From Mycolicibacterium sp. (GTDB lineage Bacteria; Actinomycetota; Actinomycetes; Mycobacteriales; Mycobacteriaceae): a DNA stretch of 35,705 nt. The position numbers were made by a program, and so were the translations under genes. The number at the start of each line of letters is the position of its first letter. Position 1 is the first letter of the stretch. Below are positions 1-11,533 of this stretch, piece by piece. The DNA lies in contig NZ_JAEMSG010000018.1 in the NCBI RefSeq assembly GCF_016462945.1, positions 4,981 to 40,685 on the forward strand. The letters are read 5' to 3'. Under the pieces are notes generated by a model. The model did not search any database. It saw only the letters and a list, made by a program, of their open reading frames with translations, and was not told the DNA's origin.

Positions 1-240
1 ACCACCCAGCGAAAGGATCCCGTCGTGGCTCTCGAGCGCCTCGCGGACCACCTGTTCCTCGATTCGGCGGAAGCCGGCTTCGCCGTCTTCGGTGAAAATC
101 TCAGCGATACCGCGGCCGGTACGCTCCACGATCACGGCATCGGTGTCGATCAGCGCACACCCCATCGCCTTCGCCAGCCGCCGCCCGATAGTTGATTTTC
201 CCGAGCCGGGCAGCCCGATCAGCACGGCCTTGGGTGCCAT
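1..240 (-). CDS. aroK: Shikimate kinase, partial (C-terminus outside window)
   Basis: Phosphorylates shikimate to shikimate-3-phosphate with ATP in the cytoplasm, the fifth step of the shikimate pathway. The first 80 codons are visible, read leftward from an ATG at 240. The N-terminus [17 protein letters not shown] carries a Walker A P-loop (GLPGSGKS). It is followed by an [13 protein letters not shown] segment containing the Asp expected to contact Mg and shikimate, and later by GILSLGG, the glycine-rich substrate-binding loop. The frame runs off the left edge without a stop, so the lid and C-terminus are not seen. The start lies 4 nt after the aroC stop, so the two genes are almost certainly co-transcribed. 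Confidence 0.95.
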   Translation of the reverse strand, partial: MAPKAVLIGLPGSGKSTIGRRLAKAMGCALIDTDAVIVERTGRGIAEIFTEDGEAGFRRIEEQVVREALESHDGILSLGG

Positions 241-244
241 CTCA

Positions 245-1468
245 CTACCCCGACAGCCGTACCGAGTCTGAGCCGACGATGGCCTCCCGCTCGCTGAGCT
301 CACGCAGGTAGCCATCGATGTTACGTCGGGTCTCGGTAAGCGAGTCACCGCCGAACTTCTCCAGCGCAGCCCGGGCGAGCACCAGAGCGACCATGGTCTC
401 GACCACCACACCGGCGGCCGGCACCGCACAAACATCGGAGCGCTGATGGATCGCCACGGCCTGTTCGCCGGTGGCCAGGTCAACGGTGGCAAGCGCTCGG
501 GGCACAGTAGAGATCGGCTTCATCGCGGCGCGAACCCTCAGCGCCTGACCGTTGGTCATCCCGCCTTCCAGCCCACCCGCCCGATTGGTGGACCGCGTCA
601 CACCGTCGGATCCCGGAAACATCTCGTCGTGGGCGGCACTGCCGCGACGCCGGGCCGTCTCGAAGCCGTCACCGATCTCAACGCCCTTGATCGCATGAAC
701 GCCCATCACGGCCGCGGCCAACTGGCTGTCGAGCCTGTTGTCTCCACTGGTGAATGAGCCGAGTCCGATCGGCAGACCGTGCACGACGACCTCGACCACA
801 CCCCCGAGGGTGTCACCGTCGCGCTTGGCTGCCTCGATCTCGGCGATCATGGAATTCTCGGCAGACTCGTCCAACGCGCGAACCGGACTCTCGTCGATAC
901 GCGGCAGATCGGCGAAGGTCGGTGGCGGACCGTCATAGGGCACCGACGACCCGATCGACACCACGTGCGATAACACTTCGACGCCCAGGGCCTGACGCAG
1001 GAATGCGCGGGCGATTGTTCCGGCCGCGACGCGGGCGGCGGTCTCCCGGGCGCTCGCGCGTTCGAGTACCGGGCGCGCATCGGTGAATCCGTACTTGAGC
1101 ATGCCGGCGTAATCGGCGTGGCCGGGCCGCGGCCGGGTCAGCGGGGCATTGCGGGCCCCGCCTTCGGACTCCAGCGCGGCGGCGTCGACCGGGTCGGCTG
1201 CCATCACCGTCTCCCACTTGGGCCACTCGGAGTTGCCGATCTCAATGGCGATCGGCCCACCCAGGGTGCTGCCGTGCCTGATCCCGGCCAGCACGGTGAC
1301 CTCGTCCTGTTCGAACTTCATCCGCGCACCCCGGCCGTAGCCGAGTCGCCGCCGGGCCAACTGGCCGGCGATATCGGCAGAGGTGACCTGCACGCCCGCG
1401 ACCATGCCCTCGACCATCGCCACCAGGGCGCGGCCGTGGGATTCACCAGCAGTGGTCCATCGCAACAC
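245..1468 (-). CDS. aroC: Chorismate synthase
   Basis: Converts 5-enolpyruvylshikimate-3-phosphate to chorismate using reduced FMN, the last shared step to the aromatic amino acids. The frame stays open to 1672, but I place the start at the GTG at 1468. The conserved N-terminus [15 protein letters not shown] begins there, a GGAAG ribosome site lies about 9 nt upstream, and the 68 residues before it are low-complexity and out of family. The product is then 407 residues, a normal length. Visible signatures are GESHG near residue 8, [14 protein letters not shown], the [14 protein letters not shown] block and the [11 protein letters not shown] region. The gene sits between the prepilin peptidase gene and aroK with short gaps, in a shikimate operon. 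In mycobacteria it is often named aroF. Confidence 0.95.
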   Translation of the reverse strand: MLRWTTAGESHGRALVAMVEGMVAGVQVTSADIAGQLARRRLGYGRGARMKFEQDEVTVLAGIRHGSTLGGPIAIEIGNSEWPKWETVMAADPVDAAALESEGGARNAPLTRPRPGHADYAGMLKYGFTDARPVLERASARETAARVAAGTIARAFLRQALGVEVLSHVVSIGSSVPYDGPPPTFADLPRIDESPVRALDESAENSMIAEIEAAKRDGDTLGGVVEVVVHGLPIGLGSFTSGDNRLDSQLAAAVMGVHAIKGVEIGDGFETARRRGSAAHDEMFPGSDGVTRSTNRAGGLEGGMTNGQALRVRAAMKPISTVPRALATVDLATGEQAVAIHQRSDVCAVPAAGVVVETMVALVLARAALEKFGGDSLTETRRNIDGYLRELSEREAIVGSDSVRLSG

Positions 1469-1527
1469 GCGATCATCTTCCCACGTCGGCGACGCGGTAC
1501 CCAATATGGCAGACCGAAACCGGGCTC

Positions 1528-1965
1528 CTAAAACACGGCCAGCCCGGTGGCGGCAAGACTCGCCACACACATCGACGGGCCGTGCGGGACCAGGGTGATT
1601 CGGTGCCGCGGCGCCGCGATCGCACCCACGATGGCGGTCAGCAGGGGTGCGCCTAGCGCGCCGATGAGCCACACCGGAAACCCGTATGCCCCCGTCAGCG
1701 CGCCCAGGGCGAGGGCCAGTTTGACATCACCGGCACCGAGTCCGGCGGGGTCGACGAGGTGCACCAGCAGGTAAATGCCGGCCAATGCCAGCCCGCCCAG
1801 CACTGCGGGCAACCCGAGTCCGGCAACGACCGCGCCGGCCAGGATCACCACCGCGCCGGTCAGGGTAAGCGCATTGGGGAGGCGGCGCCGCCGAATATCG
1901 ACCACGCACAGCGCCGCCGCCCAGGCGATCACCGTTGCGCAGCCCAGCATCCCGAGACCAGTCAC
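1528..1965 (-). CDS. Minimal type IV prepilin peptidase (A24 family)
   Basis: Predicted membrane aspartyl protease of the prepilin peptidase family, the equivalent of M. tuberculosis Rv2551c. The 145-residue product is almost entirely hydrophobic. It keeps both catalytic aspartates: D23 in the [11 protein letters not shown] loop and D80 in the GLGAGD motif. It lacks the N-terminal cysteine-rich methyltransferase domain of full-length PilD, so it resembles the short TadV/CpaA type that processes Flp-type pilins. No pilin or pilus assembly gene is visible in the window. The start used is the GTG at 1965, 11 nt after the aroE stop; an in-frame ATG five codons later is an alternative. Its place inside the aro operon is conserved in mycobacteria, but its substrate is unclear. 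Confidence 0.85.
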   Translation of the reverse strand: MTGLGMLGCATVIAWAAALCVVDIRRRRLPNALTLTGAVVILAGAVVAGLGLPAVLGGLALAGIYLLVHLVDPAGLGAGDVKLALALGALTGAYGFPVWLIGALGAPLLTAIVGAIAAPRHRITLVPHGPSMCVASLAATGLAVF

Positions 1966-1976
1966 GGTTCAGGACG

Positions 1977-2795
1977 CTAGCCCAGTGCCGCCGCCATCTG
2001 CTGTCGCGGCGCCGGACGGCCTGTGAATTGTTCGACCTGACTGAAGGCCTGATGGAGCAACATCTGTAGACCGCTGATCACCTCACCTCCGGCAGCGCTG
2101 ACCGCCCGCGCCAGCGGGGTGGGCCAGGGGTCGTAGATGGCGTCCAGCAGTACCGGCACACAAGCAAACGTCGCCGCGTGGGCGGCGGCCGCCTCGGCGG
2201 GGATGGTGCTCACCACAACGTTGGCGGCGGCGGCCAACCTGGGCAGTTCCGGGTCGGAGAAGTCCCGCGATCCGATGACTGCACCGAGTTCGCTTCCCAG
2301 TTCAACCAGCCTGGCCGCTTTCTCGCGGTCTCGCGCCACCACAGTGATCTCACGAACCCCCAGACCCGCGAGAGCGGCGACCGCCGCCGGCGCGGTGCCG
2401 CCGGAACCGAGCACGATCCCCCGATCTCCACGTGCCGGATCGCGAGGGTCGTGCAGGTGTCCGAGAGCACCTGCCACACCGTCGATATCGGTGTTGTCGG
2501 CACGCCACCCGTGATCAGTGCGCACCAGGGTGTTGGCCGAACCGACCAGTTCAGCGCGGCGGGTTCGCTCGTCGGCGAACCGGAGGGCGGCAAACTTTCC
2601 GGGCATGGTCACCGAAACGCCGACCCACTCTGGGCCGAATCCGCCTACCAGCGTCGGCAATTCGTCAGCCGTGCACTCGATGCGGTCATAGGTCCAGTTA
2701 TCCAGACCGAGCGCACGATAGGCGGCCAGGTGCACCTGCGGCGAACGAGAGTGCGCGACAGGCGAACCCAGGATTGCAGCCTTACGGGCGTTCAA
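1977..2795 (-). CDS. aroE: Shikimate dehydrogenase
   Basis: Reduces 3-dehydroshikimate to shikimate with NADPH. The 272-residue product has the substrate-binding SPVAHSRSP motif at residues 11-19. The catalytic lysine is K67 within VSVTMPGKFA. N88 and the NTD at 101-103 are the other substrate contacts. A VLGSGGTAPAAVAAL dinucleotide-binding loop follows. The only credible start is a TTG at 2795: the reading frame is closed by a TGA four codons upstream, and a purine-rich GAAGAG precedes the start. The gene lies 32 nt downstream of mltG and 11 nt upstream of the prepilin peptidase gene on the same strand. Confidence 0.93.
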   Translation of the reverse strand: MNARKAAILGSPVAHSRSPQVHLAAYRALGLDNWTYDRIECTADELPTLVGGFGPEWVGVSVTMPGKFAALRFADERTRRAELVGSANTLVRTDHGWRADNTDIDGVAGALGHLHDPRDPARGDRGIVLGSGGTAPAAVAALAGLGVREITVVARDREKAARLVELGSELGAVIGSRDFSDPELPRLAAAANVVVSTIPAEAAAAHAATFACVPVLLDAIYDPWPTPLARAVSAAGGEVISGLQMLLHQAFSQVEQFTGRPAPRQQMAAALG

Positions 2796-2827
2796 CTGCG
2801 CTCTTCACTGACGTTCATCGCGCGCGC

Positions 2828-4045
2828 TCATCGCCCGGAGTTGAGTATGCCACTGCTCTTCGCCTGCTCGATGTTCCTCAAGTGCTCCTTGTAGTCGCTG
2901 GTGAACAACGTGGTGCCATCTTGGTTCACCGTCACGAAATACAACCAGTTTCCCGGCTCCGGGCGCTCGGCCGCAGCCAACGCCTCGTCACCGGGTGAGC
3001 AGATCGGCGTCGCAGGCAGACCGGCCTTGGCGTAGGTGTTCCACGGGGTCTCGGTCTTCCGGTCGGTATCGGTTGTGGCGACCTCTTGCTTGACAAGCGG
3101 ATAATTCACCGTCGAATCGAACTCGAGCCGGTCGTAGTCACTGGTGAGTCGGTTGTAGATGACACGGGCCACCTTGGCGAAGTCGGCGGGTTTAGCTTCA
3201 CGCTGCACCAGCGACGCGACGATGAGCACCTCGTAGGGAGACATGTTGTTAGCCTTGGCGGTCTCGAGCAGGCCGCCCTTGACGTAGTGATCACCGCTTT
3301 CAGCGACGAGAGTGGCAAGGGTCTGCTTGGCCGATGCAGAGGGATCGATATTCCAGGTGCCGGGGGCGATCAAGCCCTCGAGGCGCCGATGGCTGTTACC
3401 CACCACCCCAGCACCCCTGGTGGCCCAGTCCGGAACATTCAACGACGACAACGGACCCTCTCCGGCGGCGGTCTTGAGGTCCTTGGCCGAGACGCAACTG
3501 CGCTTGCCGTTGAGGTCGACACAACTGGCATCCGAGATCAGGGTGAAGATGCCCTCGGTCACCGAACCGGTGCTGACCGCTTGAATATCGTCGAGTTGTC
3601 GTCCCTCCGGAATCACGAGCTTGCCGACCCGCATTGTGGGATCGGTCAACTTCGCCACGGCCGTCGCCGCCGGGATCTCGGAGCGCAGCTTGTAGAAGCC
3701 CGGCTGGATCGCAGCCATGTCAGGGTTTCCGGCGGCGACGTCGACGAAGACCCCCGCATTTGCGATGACACCCCTATCCACCAGGTTCTGGGCAATCACC
3801 GATCCCGAGTCGCCAGGGTGGACCTGGATGACGATGTCTGCGGCACCGTCACCGGTGAAGTCGCCAGTCGTCCTGTTGCCGCCGAAGATCTTGGGACCGA
3901 GCAGAACTGCACCGAGCACGACGGCAATGAGCAGACCGATCAGCGCGACGAGCCTGCGACGACCGGCCCGCCGCTGTGCGCGGTTACGGCTCGCCGCCCG
4001 GACGGCCGTAGGCTGCGCGCGATCTGAATCTGAGTCTTCCGGCAT
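2828..4045 (-). CDS. mltG: Endolytic murein transglycosylase (YceG-like)
   Basis: Cuts nascent glycan strands of peptidoglycan at the outer face of the membrane and so terminates chain growth. The N-terminal 30 residues are basic and cytoplasmic, followed by one membrane span near residues 32-54. The extracytoplasmic YceG domain has the catalytic Glu (about E283) in SLVQREAKPADFAKV, then VIYNRL, FDSTVNYPL, NTYAKAGLPATPI and NWLYFVTVNQDG, all family landmarks. A short CVDLNGKRSC insert offers a possible disulfide. I prefer the ATG at 4045 because AGAGAG lies 5 nt before it; a GTG two codons upstream (4051) would abut that site. This is the equivalent of Rv2553c, between ruvX and aroE in one operon. 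Confidence 0.92.
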   Translation of the reverse strand: MPEDSDSDRAQPTAVRAASRNRAQRRAGRRRLVALIGLLIAVVLGAVLLGPKIFGGNRTTGDFTGDGAADIVIQVHPGDSGSVIAQNLVDRGVIANAGVFVDVAAGNPDMAAIQPGFYKLRSEIPAATAVAKLTDPTMRVGKLVIPEGRQLDDIQAVSTGSVTEGIFTLISDASCVDLNGKRSCVSAKDLKTAAGEGPLSSLNVPDWATRGAGVVGNSHRRLEGLIAPGTWNIDPSASAKQTLATLVAESGDHYVKGGLLETAKANNMSPYEVLIVASLVQREAKPADFAKVARVIYNRLTSDYDRLEFDSTVNYPLVKQEVATTDTDRKTETPWNTYAKAGLPATPICSPGDEALAAAERPEPGNWLYFVTVNQDGTTLFTSDYKEHLRNIEQAKSSGILNSGR

Positions 4046-4068
4046 CGTCACTCTCTAACGGGGTTCAG

Positions 4069-4554
4069 TTACGAGGTCGCAGCCGCGTTGCGGCGTTGGT
4101 CGAGCCAGCCCTGCAGAATTGCCACTGCGGCAACCTGGTCGATCATCCCCCGCTGTTTCTTGACGCGCACCCCCGCCTCCCGCAGAGATCGTGCCGCGCT
4201 GACGGTAGTCAGTCGTTCATCGGCCAATCGCACCGGGACCGGGCTGATCAGCCCGGCGATGGTGTGGGCCACCTCGACAGCGTCGTCCGCGGACGATCCG
4301 GCCCGATTCGCCAGTGTGCGGGGTAATCCGACGACAACCTCGACGATCTCCAGTTCCCGGACCAATGCGGTGATCCGGCGCAGGTGCCCGGCCCCGCGGT
4401 CGCGGCGCACCGTCTCCACCGGCGTGGCCAGAACCGCATCCGGATCGCTGACCGCCACGCCGATGCGGACTGTGCCGACGTCGATACCGAGTCGACGCCC
4501 CCGTCCTGGGTCGTCATCGCCCGGTCTATCAGGGAGGCGGTTCTGGTCGGACAT
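4069..4554 (-). CDS. ruvX: RuvX/YqgF-family putative Holliday junction resolvase
   Basis: RNase H-fold nuclease family implicated in Holliday junction resolution and 16S rRNA 5'-end processing. The 161-residue product has a polar extension of about 20 residues. The core follows: [16 protein letters not shown] with the first acidic residue D25, [14 protein letters not shown], then [13 protein letters not shown] (E113 region) and the C-terminal [16 protein letters not shown] with D139. All expected acidic positions are present. The ATG start at 4554 lies 9 nt after the alaS stop, and mltG starts about 24 nt after its own stop, the usual alaS-ruvX-mltG order in actinobacteria. Confidence 0.92.
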   Translation of the reverse strand: MSDQNRLPDRPGDDDPGRGRRLGIDVGTVRIGVAVSDPDAVLATPVETVRRDRGAGHLRRITALVRELEIVEVVVGLPRTLANRAGSSADDAVEVAHTIAGLISPVPVRLADERLTTVSAARSLREAGVRVKKQRGMIDQVAAVAILQGWLDQRRNAAATS

Positions 4555-4563
4555 CGTCTGACC

Positions 4564-7287
<2,724 letters not shown>

Positions 7288-7337
7288 GGGTCGGGTCCTT
7301 GTTGTTGGTCCAGCTGGGCCGGTTGGTCGACCGCACC

Positions 7338-7343
7338 ACCCTA
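7338..7343 (-). promoter_or_regulatory. Possible -10 element for alaS
   Basis: The minus strand reads TAGGGT here, matching the mycobacterial TANNNT pattern. It would put a transcript start about 45 nt before the alaS GTG. No convincing -35 was found. I saw no T-box-like leader in the 130-bp gap between alaS and the HNH gene. Confidence 0.3.
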
Positions 7344-7417
7344 CCGGTCGCCGCTAACCAGGCAGGAAGCCAAACCGCACCAACCGCCGCGGTACACATG
7401 TCCAAGCCGAGGTGCGC

Positions 7418-8866
7418 TCAGCTCGAGTCGTTCTGGGCGCGACGGTTCTTGATGCGTTGAGCGCGATCGGCTGCGCGGGTCCGGCGCCGGCGGGGCATCA
7501 GCAGCGACCGCCTGGCCGGGGCAGAAGCGCCGGCATCCGCCGGAGGCAGCGCGGCGGTGGTCACATCCCAGTCCGGGAAGTACAGCCGGGCGCCCGGATG
7601 GGTTGTGTAGGTACGACCGGTAGGAGCGGTCCAAACAATGGTGCCGTCGGGCAGCTGTCTGTCATGCCATCCGTCCTCATCAGTCCAGAAGGTCCGGAGC
7701 AAATGATGCTTTCGGCATAGGCAGCGCAGGTTGGACGGATGGGTTGCCCCGAGCGGATAGGCGATGGCGTGGTCAATATCGCAGACTTCTGCCGGGACGT
7801 CACAGCCGGGGAATCGGCAGGCGAGATCCCGGCAGCGGACGAACCGTTGCAGCTTCACCGACGGTCGGTACTGAGGTTCCGCCTCCTCGCACGGCGGGTT
7901 CAGCGGCACGACCTGCGCGCCGTCACGGATCAACTGTTCGAGAAGCGGATTCGGGATGACGCCGCCATTGGTCATCAGCGCGGCAGTCCGCGTCCTAGGG
8001 CTGGAAGATGGCCGGGACCGGGCCTGGTCCACCGCGTTCCGATCGGCCACGACATGGATGATCACTGACCCCTTCAGCGCCGCGCTGGTCGAATTGGGGC
8101 ACCCCGGCTCTGCGCATTGACAGGCGATACGGTCCGCGCCGGCGAACACCGCCCCCATCGCCTCGGCGCGCCGCTGGCCAATGGTGCGGGGATCGGAATC
8201 ACATACCGCGCGCGCAATCGCGGTCAACCGCCGTTCGATCAACTCGGCGTGGGTGGCGAACAGCCGGCCCCACACCGATCGGGTTCCGCTCTCGTCCTCG
8301 GGCTTGCCGAACTGCACATCCATCGTGCGGGCGGCCTGGCGGAACCATTCGCGGGCCTGCGGGTCATGGGCATCCAGCACGATATCGATGAGCGTCTCGA
8401 CCTTACGGTCCGATAACGCACCCCATTGTTCGGCGGCGTGGGCGATGTCGGCATCGATCGCCTCCATCGCCGCCGTGCCAACCACGCAGTGCGTCCGCCA
8501 GGAAATCGTGGACACCAACCGGGCCCCGATTCGTCCCATCAGGAACAGGTCGTTCACCTTGGGCAGTCGCTCCCGCAGCGATTGCGCCAGATACATCTGC
8601 GAAGAGGCCCGGCGAGTGCTGATCCCCAGCGCCGCACCCACCTGGGCAGCTGTGGCGTCCCAGGGATCGCAGGCCCACCGCGAACGCGGATCGACCAGAT
8701 CCTGGTCATCGGGGTCGGCCGGGCAGTGGCGCTGCACCAGCTCACCGATCGCCGCGAGCCGCCGTGCCGCCGCGGCCGCTTCAGCACGGGCCCAGCCTTC
8801 GACGGCGTCGACGACCACCGCGTCATCTGCCGCGGAGAGCGCATCGGGAGGCGTGTTATCGAACAT
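7418..8866 (-). CDS. 13E12-repeat family protein (DUF222 + HNH nuclease domain)
   Basis: Member of the multicopy mycobacterial 13E12 family. The N-terminal two thirds are the helical DUF222 region. The C-terminus is an HNH module: C350 and C355 (ACRFPGC), DIDHAIAY with H366, N379, then RCLCRKHHLL with C384 and H388, all expected metal and catalytic positions being present. A basic tail (PRRRRTRAADRAQRIKNRR) may bind DNA. Biological function is not established; a DNA endonuclease is inferred from HNH. The open frame runs to 9217, but I start at the ATG at 8866 (MFDNTPPDAL). This is the usual family N-terminus, and extension would run into rarA. The product is then 482 residues. The start codon sits inside a probable LexA site. 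Confidence 0.88.
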   Translation of the reverse strand: MFDNTPPDALSAADDAVVVDAVEGWARAEAAAAARRLAAIGELVQRHCPADPDDQDLVDPRSRWACDPWDATAAQVGAALGISTRRASSQMYLAQSLRERLPKVNDLFLMGRIGARLVSTISWRTHCVVGTAAMEAIDADIAHAAEQWGALSDRKVETLIDIVLDAHDPQAREWFRQAARTMDVQFGKPEDESGTRSVWGRLFATHAELIERRLTAIARAVCDSDPRTIGQRRAEAMGAVFAGADRIACQCAEPGCPNSTSAALKGSVIIHVVADRNAVDQARSRPSSSPRTRTAALMTNGGVIPNPLLEQLIRDGAQVVPLNPPCEEAEPQYRPSVKLQRFVRCRDLACRFPGCDVPAEVCDIDHAIAYPLGATHPSNLRCLCRKHHLLRTFWTDEDGWHDRQLPDGTIVWTAPTGRTYTTHPGARLYFPDWDVTTAALPPADAGASAPARRSLLMPRRRRTRAADRAQRIKNRRAQNDSS

Positions 8867-8874
8867 ATTTTCGA
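8859..8874 (-). promoter_or_regulatory. SOS box (LexA operator) overlapping the 13E12 start codon
   Basis: The plus strand reads TCGAACATATTTTCGA, which is TCGAAA-ATAT-GTTCGA on the coding strand. The mycobacterial LexA consensus is TCGAAC-N4-GTTCGA, so there is one mismatch in twelve. The ATG of the 13E12 gene lies within the box, so bound LexA would block initiation directly. Several 13E12 genes in M. tuberculosis are known members of the DNA-damage regulon, which fits. Confidence 0.8.
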
Positions 8875-8930
8875 TTATGCCGTTGGGGTACGACAACCCG
8901 ATTCCGAAGCAGGACGCTCCCCCCGCCGAC

Positions 8931-10283
8931 TCAGCGCTTGCGGCGGATGATGGCTCGAAGTTTGTCCAACCGGCCCGCGATCTCCCGTTCGGCACCATGT
9001 GTGGTCGGTCGGTAGTAGTCGACATCCGCGATTTCATCGGGTGGATACTGCTGTGCCACAACACCATCCGGATCGTCATGGGGATAGCGATAACCCTGGG
9101 CGTTGCCAAGCTGGGCGGCACCCGAGTAGTGGCCGTCGCGCAGGTGAGCAGGCACCAGCCCGGCTTTGCCGGCCCGGATATCGCCCATCGCCGCACCGAG
9201 GGCCGTGGTGACGGCATTGGACTTCGGCGCGGTGGCCAGGTGAACGGTGGCGTGAGCCAGGGTCAACTGGGCTTCCGGCATTCCGATCAGGGCAACGGTC
9301 TGCGCCGCAGCGAGGGCGATCAGCAACGCGGTCGGATCGGCCATACCGATATCTTCGCTGGCCAGGATCACCAGCCGGCGCGCCACGAATCGGGCGTCCT
9401 CACCGGCCACCAGCATGCGGGCCAGGTAGTGCAGGGCCGCATCGACGTCGGATCCGCGGATGCTCTTGATGAACGCGCTGATCACGTCATAGTGCTGGTC
9501 GCCGTCGCGGTCGTAGCGCACCGCCGCCTGATCAAGGGACTGCTCGACGGTCTGGACCGTCACGGTCCCGTCGGCGGCCGCGGCGGTCTCCGCGGCGACC
9601 TCCAGGGCGGTCAAGGCCCGACGGGCATCTCCCGCAGAGAGTTTGACCAGAAGTTCGACCGCGTCGTCCTCGACGGCTACCGCGCCGCCCAACCCGCGCG
9701 GGTCAGCCACCGCACGGCGCACCACCGCGCGGATATCGTCCGGGGTCAACGGGTGCAGTTGCAGGATCAGCGACCGCGAGAGCAGTGGCGCGACCACCGA
9801 GAAGGACGGGTTCTCCGTGGTTGCCGCCACCAGCAGCACCACCCGATTCTCGACGGCAGCCAGCAGGGCATCCTGCTGGGTCTTGGAGAATCGGTGCACC
9901 TCGTCGATGAACAACACGGTCTGTTGGCCCCGCAGCAGCGCCTGGCGGGCGCTTTCGACGACCGCTCGCACCTCCTTGACCCCGGCGGTCAGCGCAGACA
10001 GCGCTTCGAACCGCCGGCCGGTCGCCTGCGAAATGAGCGAGGCCAGTGTGGTTTTACCGGTGCCCGGCGGCCCGTAGAGGATCACCGATGCGGCACCGGT
10101 GCCTTCGACGAGTCGCCGCAATGGCGACCCCGGTCCCAGCAGATGAGCCTGGCCTACGACCTCCTCAAGGGCGGCCGGGCGCATCCTGACCGCGAGTGGA
10201 GCCGACCCCGTGCCGGTCGGATAGGGGGCCGACGAGTCCGCCACGAAATCGTCCCCGGGCAGGTCGAACAGGCTGTCGGACAC
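8931..10283 (-). CDS. rarA: Replication-associated recombination protein A (RarA/MgsA AAA+ ATPase)
   Basis: Clamp-loader-like AAA+ ATPase that acts at stalled replication forks. The 450-residue product has Walker [10 protein letters not shown] at 71-79, Walker B FIDEVHRF around 125-132 and sensor 1 ATTENPS. A helical lid and the C-terminal tetramerisation part follow ([52 protein letters not shown]). Length and all motifs match the family; Rv2559c is the counterpart. The start is a GTG at 10283. Its stop lies 64 nt upstream of the 13E12 start on the same strand, so read-through may join them although the SOS box lies between. Confidence 0.95.
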   Translation of the reverse strand: MSDSLFDLPGDDFVADSSAPYPTGTGSAPLAVRMRPAALEEVVGQAHLLGPGSPLRRLVEGTGAASVILYGPPGTGKTTLASLISQATGRRFEALSALTAGVKEVRAVVESARQALLRGQQTVLFIDEVHRFSKTQQDALLAAVENRVVLLVAATTENPSFSVVAPLLSRSLILQLHPLTPDDIRAVVRRAVADPRGLGGAVAVEDDAVELLVKLSAGDARRALTALEVAAETAAAADGTVTVQTVEQSLDQAAVRYDRDGDQHYDVISAFIKSIRGSDVDAALHYLARMLVAGEDARFVARRLVILASEDIGMADPTALLIALAAAQTVALIGMPEAQLTLAHATVHLATAPKSNAVTTALGAAMGDIRAGKAGLVPAHLRDGHYSGAAQLGNAQGYRYPHDDPDGVVAQQYPPDEIADVDYYRPTTHGAEREIAGRLDKLRAIIRRKR

Positions 10284-10376
10284 TGTTCAGGCTTACCACG
10301 GCATCCCGCGCGGCGCGGTACCGGCCAGCAGGACCCCGCTGCCCGGATCAAAACCGTCAGGGCCCATGATCGGCGC

Positions 10377-11162
10377 GTGTCATACGCCAAGTACGGGCCG
10401 TGGGCGGTGATCGCCGGCGGCTCTGAAGGGGTCGGCGCCGAGTTCGCGCTTCAGTTGGCCGAATCGGGGATCAACCTGGTTCTGCTGGCCCGCAAACCGG
10501 GGGCTCTCGAGTCGGCCGCTCAACAATGCCGTGCTCATGGTGTGGACGTGCGGACGTTGGCGGTCGATCTCGTCGACCGGACCGCAGTCGAGCAGGTCAC
10601 CGCAGTCACCAAAGACCTCGAAGTCGGCCTGCTGATCTACAACGCCGGCGCCAACACCTGCAGTGCGGAGTTCCTGGACGCCGAAATCACCGACTTCCAG
10701 TCCGTCATCGACCTGAATATCACCACCATGATGGCGCTGGTCGCCCACTACGGCCGGGCCATGCGCTCCCGGCGCCGCGGGGGCATCATGCTCGTCGGTT
10801 CGATGGCCGGGTATCTGGGCTCGGTCCGTCACACGGTTTACGGCGGGGTGAAGGCCTACGGGCGGATCTTCGCCGAGGGCCTGTGGCTGGAACTGCGCGA
10901 GCACAACGTCGATGTCCTGGAACTGGTCCTCGGGGTCACCCGCACGCCTGCGATGCAGCGGTTGGGATTGAACTTCGATGTGCCGGGTTTGCGTGTTGCT
11001 GAACCTGCAGATGTCGCACGAGAAGGCTTGGCACACTTGGGAAATGGACCCGTGCATGTGGCCGGCGGGAACGCCGAGGACATCCGGCGGCGTAATGATC
11101 CGGATCGGGCCACAGTGGTGGAGGGCACGCACCGATTCATGCGGCGGCTGCTCCCGGACTAG
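10377..11162 (+). CDS. Short-chain dehydrogenase/reductase
   Basis: NAD(P)-dependent oxidoreductase of unknown substrate. The 261-residue product has a Rossmann cofactor motif GGSEGVGAEFA at residues 14-24, NAG at 89-91, catalytic Ser in VGSMAGYLG (S142) and the YxxxK pair Y155 and K159 in TVYGGVKAYG. It is a classical SDR with complete active site. The frame is open far upstream, through the reverse strand of rarA and the HNH gene. I chose the GTG at 10377 because SYAKYGPWAVIAGGSEG directly starts the Rossmann fold. It is divergent from rarA with a 93-bp gap. The following gene starts 371 bp later, so it is probably a separate transcription unit. Confidence 0.88.
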   Translation: MSYAKYGPWAVIAGGSEGVGAEFALQLAESGINLVLLARKPGALESAAQQCRAHGVDVRTLAVDLVDRTAVEQVTAVTKDLEVGLLIYNAGANTCSAEFLDAEITDFQSVIDLNITTMMALVAHYGRAMRSRRRGGIMLVGSMAGYLGSVRHTVYGGVKAYGRIFAEGLWLELREHNVDVLELVLGVTRTPAMQRLGLNFDVPGLRVAEPADVAREGLAHLGNGPVHVAGGNAEDIRRRNDPDRATVVEGTHRFMRRLLPD

Positions 11163-11533
11163 CCCTGCGTAGCGGTCAGTGCACGGCTCACCTGCGCTGC
11201 GGCCGTGGCCATACCGAGTGCTCGCTGGGCGGCGGTGCCAGCCGGTCGGCGCGGACCCGAACACCGAAGGCGGTGGGAACCTAGCCACCGAGTGAACGGC
11301 GACCATCTTCTCGAAGAAGTTTCGCGAAAAGCTTGCACGGCAAATACCTATGTGACTAGTTTGAAGCACCTAACCGGAATAACAAAGACTATCTGGCTGG
11401 CAACGGATCGATGTTAGACACCGAATCCCTACACTGAGGTGCGGTTTCAGCAACGAACGTGGCGTTTGGCTGCGCAAGGGTGCCGAGGGTACCGTCACGC
11501 AGCCTGAACCAGACGGGCGAAAGGCAGAATTCT
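11163..11533. other. 371-bp gap before the repeat-protein gene
   Basis: I see no convincing gene here. The left 120 bp are GC-rich and give a short coding-like stretch on the minus strand that ends at a TAG overlapping the SDR stop, possibly a remnant. The part from about 11310 to 11460 is richer in A and T than its surroundings and looks like a promoter region for the downstream group. No mobile-element ends were recognised. Confidence 0.5.
11430..11435 (+). promoter_or_regulatory. Possible -10 element for the repeat-protein/LGFP/small-protein group
   Basis: TACACT matches the mycobacterial TANNNT -10 pattern and lies in the AT-richer part of the gap. Transcription would start near 11442, giving a leader of about 90 nt to the GTG at 11534. 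No good -35 at normal spacing was found. Confidence 0.35.

Noticed and set aside
7288-7417. T-box or other riboswitch in front of alaS (also considered before aspS and hisS)
   Set aside because: The leaders are too short and show no specifier-loop or antiterminator-like sequence by eye.
8867-9217. N-terminal extension of the 13E12 protein
   Set aside because: It would overlap rarA and the SOS box, and the family N-terminus starts at the ATG at 8866.
8181-10376. Upstream extension of the SDR frame (up to 993 codons)
   Set aside because: It runs antisense through rarA and the HNH gene with no similarity to any family. The Rossmann fold begins immediately after the GTG at 10377.
11159-11280. 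Coding-like minus-strand tail (AAQRALGMATAAAQVSRALT...) ending beside the SDR stop
   Set aside because: It is only about 30 plausible codons, with no start, no ribosome site and low-complexity upstream sequence. It may be a gene remnant but cannot be supported.
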